DNA from: Accumulibacter sp031732795
GTDB taxonomy: Bacteria; Pseudomonadota; Gammaproteobacteria; Burkholderiales; Rhodocyclaceae
Length of the DNA stretch: 64,000 nucleotides
Direction: 5' to 3'
NCBI GenBank assembly: GCA_031732795.1
Contig: JAVMKC010000060.1
Location: 41,822 to 105,821 of the forward strand
The translations under genes were made by a program, and so were the position numbers. Position 1 is the stretch's first letter, and the number at the start of each line of letters is the position of its first letter. The notes beneath the pieces are model-generated. The model was not told the origin of the DNA, did not search any database, and saw only the letters and a program-made list of their open reading frames with translations. This document shows positions 60,039 through 64,000 of the stretch, in pieces.

Positions 60039-61757
60039 ATGCGTCTGCTCACCCGCCTAGCCGACGTGCTGCGCCAGCGTCAGCGAGGCTTGCTGATCGC
60101 TTTGTTGCTCGTCCTGCACGTGGCGCTGTTCATCGGCACGGAGACTCCGATGGGCCGGTTGTGCTGGTTGGTCGACGTCGGTCTGTTCATTCTCTGGCAA
60201 CCCTTCACCTACGCCGAGCGGCGCGTCGACCCGGTCGCGCTGACGGTCATCGCGCTGGTCCTCGGCGCCGGCCTGGCCTGGTATGGCTGGTGGCTGCTCA
60301 ACGTCTGGGTGACGATCGTCGCCGCACTGGTCGGCGGACGGGTGATGTTCATCGACCACCGGCCGACGCGAATGTTTTATCTGCTCGCTTTTGCCTACCT
60401 GCTGACGGCGTTGCTGTTGCTGCTGATCCCGCGTGTCGTTCCGCCATCGGCGTTGAGCGGGCCGCAATTGGATCGCGAATTCCTGTGGGGAATGCCGCTG
60501 CTGTTCGTGATCATGGCCCTGTTGCCGCGGTCGAGCAAAGACGACCGTTCCGAGCGTCCCGGCGACGGGATGATCGATCTGTTCTACAGCCTGTTCATTT
60601 TCCTGCTAATCGCGGTGCTTTTCCTCGGCAGCCTGGCGTTCATGCTCTTGCGTCAGACCGACTATTTCGTGGCCCTGCTCGACACTTTGCTGACGATGGC
60701 AGTGCTGCTGCTGTTGATCGGCTGGACGTGGAACACCCGCCCCGGCTTTACCGGCATCGACGTGATCTTTTCGCGTTATCTGCTGACCATTGGCCTGCCT
60801 TTCGAACAATGGCTGCATCGCCTGACGACGCTGGCGACCAAAGAGAGCGATCCCGAAAAATTTTTGTCTCAGTCCTTGCAGGAGATGCTCACCTTACCGT
60901 GGGTTGACGGCGGCAACTGGCATGTCGGCACGCGGCAGGGGTCTTTCGGCGAGAATTCGCGCTTCCGACAAGACTTTCCCGGCGAGCCGCTGCACCTGGT
61001 CCTGCACACCCGCTATCGGCTCAGTCCGGCGTTGGTATGGCATTTCCGTCTGCTGGCGCAACTGGCCAGCGAATACTATGTCGCCAAACTGCACGCCCGC
61101 GAATTGCAACAGGTCGGTTATTTGCGCGCAGTGCATGAGACCGGCGCCCGCCTGACGCACGACGTGAAAAACCTTCTGCAATCGCTGAATAATCTGTGCT
61201 ATCTGGTCCAGGGCAGCCATCCTCTCGACGATCGGCGGATCGAGATGCTGCAGCGGCAGTTGCCGCAAATCTCCCACCGTCTGCAGCAAACGTTGGCCAA
61301 GTTGCAGCGACCGGAAAGTGAGCACGGCGGTCCGGTCGCCGCCGCCAGCTGGTGGGCGTCTTTGCGGCAACGTTATCTCGACGCGCCGTTCGTCTTCCGC
61401 GAGCCGACCTTCGATGCCGACGCCTGGCTGCCGTCGGCGCTGTTCGACAGCGTCGCCGATAATCTGTTGCAGAATGCCGCGTCGAAGCGGCGGCACGAAG
61501 GGGATTTGCAGATCGTCGTTTCCCTGACCCCGGATGCGTCAACGTTGAGCGTTTGCGATAATGGCAGCCCGTTGCGCGATGAACTGGCGCGCAATCTGTT
61601 CCAAGGACCGGTCGCCTCCGAGGACGGCTTGGGAATCGGCCTCTACCACGCCAGCCAGCAAGCGCAGGCCAACAACTATCAACTGCGGCTGAGCTGCAAC
61701 CGTCCCGGTCAGGTATGCTTCGAATTGAGTCGGCGGATCCATGTTGCCGGCAATTGA
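60039..61757 (+). CDS. Orphan membrane histidine kinase, HDVKN type
   Basis: A protein of 572 residues. Residues 1-260 hold seven or eight membrane helices, and residues about 270-360 form a GAF-like soluble part (WVDGGNWHVGTRQGSFG). The phosphoacceptor helix carries LTHDVKNLLQSLNNL near residue 373. The ATPase domain has the N-box DSVADNLLQNAASKR, the G1 box DNGSPL and the G2 box GLGIGLYHAS. The HDxKN box resembles that of the PEP-CTERM system kinase PrsK. Its length is shorter than usual PrsK, and no PrsR regulator is adjacent, so the link is only suggestive. GTG at 60021 is an alternative start. Confidence 0.82.
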   Translation: MRLLTRLADVLRQRQRGLLIALLLVLHVALFIGTETPMGRLCWLVDVGLFILWQPFTYAERRVDPVALTVIALVLGAGLAWYGWWLLNVWVTIVAALVGGRVMFIDHRPTRMFYLLAFAYLLTALLLLLIPRVVPPSALSGPQLDREFLWGMPLLFVIMALLPRSSKDDRSERPGDGMIDLFYSLFIFLLIAVLFLGSLAFMLLRQTDYFVALLDTLLTMAVLLLLIGWTWNTRPGFTGIDVIFSRYLLTIGLPFEQWLHRLTTLATKESDPEKFLSQSLQEMLTLPWVDGGNWHVGTRQGSFGENSRFRQDFPGEPLHLVLHTRYRLSPALVWHFRLLAQLASEYYVAKLHARELQQVGYLRAVHETGARLTHDVKNLLQSLNNLCYLVQGSHPLDDRRIEMLQRQLPQISHRLQQTLAKLQRPESEHGGPVAAASWWASLRQRYLDAPFVFREPTFDADAWLPSALFDSVADNLLQNAASKRRHEGDLQIVVSLTPDASTLSVCDNGSPLRDELARNLFQGPVASEDGLGIGLYHASQQAQANNYQLRLSCNRPGQVCFELSRRIHVAGN

Positions 61758-61891
61758 TCCATTCGGTGAATCATCATGATTCTCAAAGCCGGATCCGGCA
61801 TCCATGGGAGCACGATCCTGGCCAGAATTGCTTCCGCAGGCGCGCTGCCGGTCTATCGTCTTTTTCGTCTGTTCGCACGGGAGAACCCCCG

Positions 61892-62368
61892 ATGATCCAC
61901 GCCCGCGTTATTCTGCCGACACTGCTGGTCATGACATTTCTGCTCAATCCCGTTCCGGCACCCGCCGAAGAACTGGCCTGCGTGACAACCGAATGGAAAT
62001 TGCTGGGCGCCAATCACAAAGTCTGCGTGGAGAGTTTTGCCGATCCGCAAATCGCCGGCGTCACCTGCCATGTCAGTCAGGCCAGGAAAGGCGGGGTCAA
62101 GGGGGCGGTCGGTGTTGCCGAGGATCCGTCCCAGTTCTCGTTGTCCTGCCGCCAGACCGGCCCGATCTCTCTGCCGGCAAAACTGCCGAAGGAGGCGACG
62201 GTCTTTTCCGCCGACACCTCGTTTCTCTTCAAGGAAACCCGGGTCATCCGTCTGTGGGACGAGGCGCACAACACCCTGGTTTATCTGGCGATCAGTCGCA
62301 AGGTGATCGACGGCGCACCGGCCAACAGCATTTCGACGGTACCGGTGATGCCATGGAGCAGCCGTTGA
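61892..62368 (+). CDS. creA: CreA family periplasmic protein
   Basis: A protein of 158 residues with a signal peptide (1 to about 25, PAPA-EELAC). The conserved CreA core has VTTEWKLLGANHKVCVESFADPQIAGVTCHVSQARKGGVKG and AEDPSQFSLSCRQTGPI. Four Cys residues are conserved. In E. coli creA sits with the creBC two-component genes but has no known function. GGGAG precedes the ATG. It ends 10 bases before the methyltransferase gene. Confidence 0.9.
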   Translation: MIHARVILPTLLVMTFLLNPVPAPAEELACVTTEWKLLGANHKVCVESFADPQIAGVTCHVSQARKGGVKGAVGVAEDPSQFSLSCRQTGPISLPAKLPKEATVFSADTSFLFKETRVIRLWDEAHNTLVYLAISRKVIDGAPANSISTVPVMPWSSR

Positions 62369-62378
62369 TCGGGACGGC

Positions 62379-63668
62379 ATGAGGCGCGCGCCGTCCGTCG
62401 CCGAACGCGACGTCGATCGGCTGGGACAGGTCTTCACCCCCCCGGCGATAGTCGATCTGATGTTGGACCTGGTACGCAACCGCGGCCGGGTTCTCGAGCC
62501 GGCATGCGGCGACGGCGTTTTTTTGCAGCACTTCCCGTTTGCCATGGGCATCGAAATCGATCCCCGGCACGCGCCGCCCGGTGCGCGGGTGATGGATTTC
62601 TTCGCTTTACCGGAAAACGAGCGTTTCGCGACGATCATCGGCAACCCGCCGTATGTGCGTTATCAGGACATCGCCCCCAGCACGCGGCAGAATTTCCGCG
62701 ACAGCCTGCTCGACGGCCGCGCCAATCTGTATCTGTTGTTCATCGAAAAGAGCCTGCGGCACCTGACTCCGGACGGTGAAATCGTCTTCATCACCCCCCG
62801 CGACTTCATCAAGTCGACCTCATCGGTGCCGCTCAACCGTTTGCTGTACGCCAACGGAACGATCACCGACTTCATCGATCTCGGCGACATGCGCGTTTTC
62901 GACGGCGCGACACCGAATTGTGCGATCTGGCGATTTCAACGTAACGATCGCTCTCGGCGGACCCGTTACGCCGCGCTGGGTGCCGCCGACGGCTTGGCCG
63001 GCCTGCACCGTTTGCGTTGGGAAAACCGCCACCTGCTGGAGAGCAGCGGACAGTTGCTATTCACCAGCGACACGTATCCACTTCGATTCGCCGACCTGGC
63101 TTTCGTCAAGGTCGGCGCGGTGTCGGGTGCCGATGACATTTTCGTCGACGAGCGCCATGGCAACCGTTCGTTCGTCTGCTCATCGACCTTGCGCACCGGG
63201 CAGACCCGGCGGATGTTGTGGTGCGAACCGGGAGAGCCCCCGCCCGCGGTTCTGCAAGCGCATCGCGAGCGCTTGCTGGCGCGCCGCATCCGCACCTTCG
63301 ATGAATCGAACTGGTGGCATTGGGGACGCGGCTACTACCGATCGGATCAGTCACGGGTTTATGTCAATAACAAGACCCGTCGTCCACAACCGTTCTTCGT
63401 GCACCCGTGCCCACATTACGACGGTTCGGTAATGGCCATTTTTCCGTACAACAGCGCGGTCGATGTGCGGCAACTCGCTGACGCCTTGAACGCCGTCGAC
63501 TGGGCCGATCTGGGGTTCGTCTGCGACGGGCGTTTTCTGTTCACGCAACGCAGTCTTGAACAGACACCGCTGCCCGAATCGTTTCGTGCCTTCCTGCCGC
63601 CGGCCGGTGTAAGATCGCGCACCGTCCGGCAGCGTTTGTCGACCGGACCGGAATTTTCGCTCCGCTAG
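62379..63668 (+). CDS. Orphan N6-adenine DNA methyltransferase, TaqI/Eco57I type
   Basis: A protein of 429 residues. The SAM site is GRVLEPACGDGVFL (motif I) and the catalytic motif IGNPPYVRYQ (NPPY at 89-92) places the target adenine. A long C-terminal target-recognition domain follows, with NWWHWGRGYYRSDQ. No restriction endonuclease gene is beside it, so it probably acts as a solitary methylase in regulation or protects against an unlinked enzyme. The TAG stop codon lies within the terminal bases of palindromic repeat copy 4, so the last residues (TGPEFSLR) may have been set by that insertion. Confidence 0.85.
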   Translation: MRRAPSVAERDVDRLGQVFTPPAIVDLMLDLVRNRGRVLEPACGDGVFLQHFPFAMGIEIDPRHAPPGARVMDFFALPENERFATIIGNPPYVRYQDIAPSTRQNFRDSLLDGRANLYLLFIEKSLRHLTPDGEIVFITPRDFIKSTSSVPLNRLLYANGTITDFIDLGDMRVFDGATPNCAIWRFQRNDRSRRTRYAALGAADGLAGLHRLRWENRHLLESSGQLLFTSDTYPLRFADLAFVKVGAVSGADDIFVDERHGNRSFVCSSTLRTGQTRRMLWCEPGEPPPAVLQAHRERLLARRIRTFDESNWWHWGRGYYRSDQSRVYVNNKTRRPQPFFVHPCPHYDGSVMAIFPYNSAVDVRQLADALNAVDWADLGFVCDGRFLFTQRSLEQTPLPESFRAFLPPAGVRSRTVRQRLSTGPEFSLR

Positions 63669-63832
63669 GAGCCGGTCGGACTTGAGCAATCGTTGCGAGC
63701 CGAGTGGGAAAGCAAGGACAGTTTTTCCCGATTTCGAGGCGCATAATGGATCTATGCCACGAGAAATCGGGGGAAAATGGACCGCTTTCCCACCGGCGCA
63801 GTCGATCAGCCTCAAGTCCGACAGGCTCCTAG
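63665..63832 (-). repeat. Long palindromic repeat, copy 4 (inverted)
   Basis: A 168-base element in the opposite orientation to copies 1-3. Its outermost bases form a perfect inverted repeat (ctaggagcc at 63665-63673, ggctcctag at 63824-63832). The termini read ggtcggacttgag and ctcaagtccgacaggctcct. Read in reverse complement it matches copy 1 over nearly its whole length. It holds the stop codon of the methyltransferase and abuts the IS5-type element. Confidence 0.88.
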
Positions 63833-63839
63833 GGCGCGT

Positions 63840-64000
63840 TCACAGTAGCCAGACATAAGCGCAAGCCAGATGAAGAAAGGCATTGAATCGATTGGCAAGT
63901 TTGTCATATCGGGTCGCGATACGACGAAACTGTTTGAGTCGATTGAAGAAACACTCGACCAGATGACGAGTCTTGTAGCGATGCCAATCGACAGGACGTT
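63840..64000 (-). mobile_element. IS5-family transposase, 3' end only
   Basis: On the minus strand, entering from beyond the window, one reads WHRYKTRHLVECFFNRLKQFRR, then IATRYDKLANRFNAFLHLACAYVWLL and stop at 63842-63840. This is the C-terminus of an IS427-group (IS5 family) DDE transposase: the final conserved Glu (VECFF) and the RFKxFRRIATRYDK type signature. The IS end lies at about 63832-63840. The element begins immediately after repeat copy 4. Confidence 0.85.

Overview
The window looks like chromosome of a GC-rich betaproteobacterium, most likely of the Rhodocyclales (inference). The grounds are the gene order gntR/mdh next to sdhCDAB-sdhE-gltA-sucA-sucB-lpd, the yhdP-nitrilase-tldD block, a PEP-CTERM exported protein, a class II tRNA-Ser, and a Calvin-cycle gene set (cbbR-fbp-prk-tkt). 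Most of the sequence is dense core genome. The accessory material is scattered: three broken or partial insertion sequences, one island-like gene beside the tRNA, and four copies of a long palindromic repeat.

Layout. 0-1.5 kb: 3' end of a lytic transglycosylase and a PEP-CTERM protein. 1.5-14.1 kb: glnE, yhdP, nitrilase, tldD, a CBS protein, cytochrome c4, engB and hemB, with a compact set of hairpins in front of hemB. 14.1-15.3 kb: a decayed ISNCY-type transposase. 15.7-21.7 kb: DUF2760-Hsp70, then a membrane-lipid-flavoured group (hexapeptide acyltransferase, PAP2/sphingomyelin-synthase-like protein, DUF2157 and DUF4824 membrane proteins). 21.8-27.3 kb: IS3 scrap, cbbR and the divergent cbb genes. 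27.3-32.8 kb: M20 amidohydrolase, rapZ, and the methyl-cycle operon ahcY-yvlD-like-metF behind an S-adenosylhomocysteine riboswitch. 32.9-34.8 kb: tRNA-Ser(UGA), a nucleoside-deoxyribosyltransferase-like protein and non-coding DNA. 34.8-41.7 kb: FIST protein plus hybrid kinase, MoxR ATPase plus VWA protein, and a chemoreceptor. 42.8-56.6 kb: nearly the whole TCA-cycle enzyme set, read leftward from a GntR regulator, with mdh and a CitE-like lyase read rightward. 56.6-64 kb: MazG-like protein, rlmJ, EamA transporter, prepilin-like protein, orphan membrane histidine kinase, CreA, an orphan N6-adenine methyltransferase, a repeat copy and the end of an IS5-family transposase.

How the parts fit. 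The TCA block encodes 2-oxoglutarate to fumarate, malate to oxaloacetate and citrate synthesis, so one regulator between two divergent promoters could set the flux. The cbb block supplies ribulose-1,5-bisphosphate regeneration, but no RuBisCO gene is in the window. The ahcY-metF operon recycles homocysteine under direct sensing of SAH.

The least explained signals are: (1) a roughly 155-170 bp palindromic element present four times, with compensating base changes in its stem, two copies ending 37-39 bp before a start codon and one providing a stop codon; (2) the hairpin cluster before hemB, whose only T-tract terminator reads away from hemB; (3) the two-domain protein beside tRNA-Ser; (4) the FIST/hybrid-kinase overlapping pair. 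All calls come from reading sequence and translations; no database search was run.
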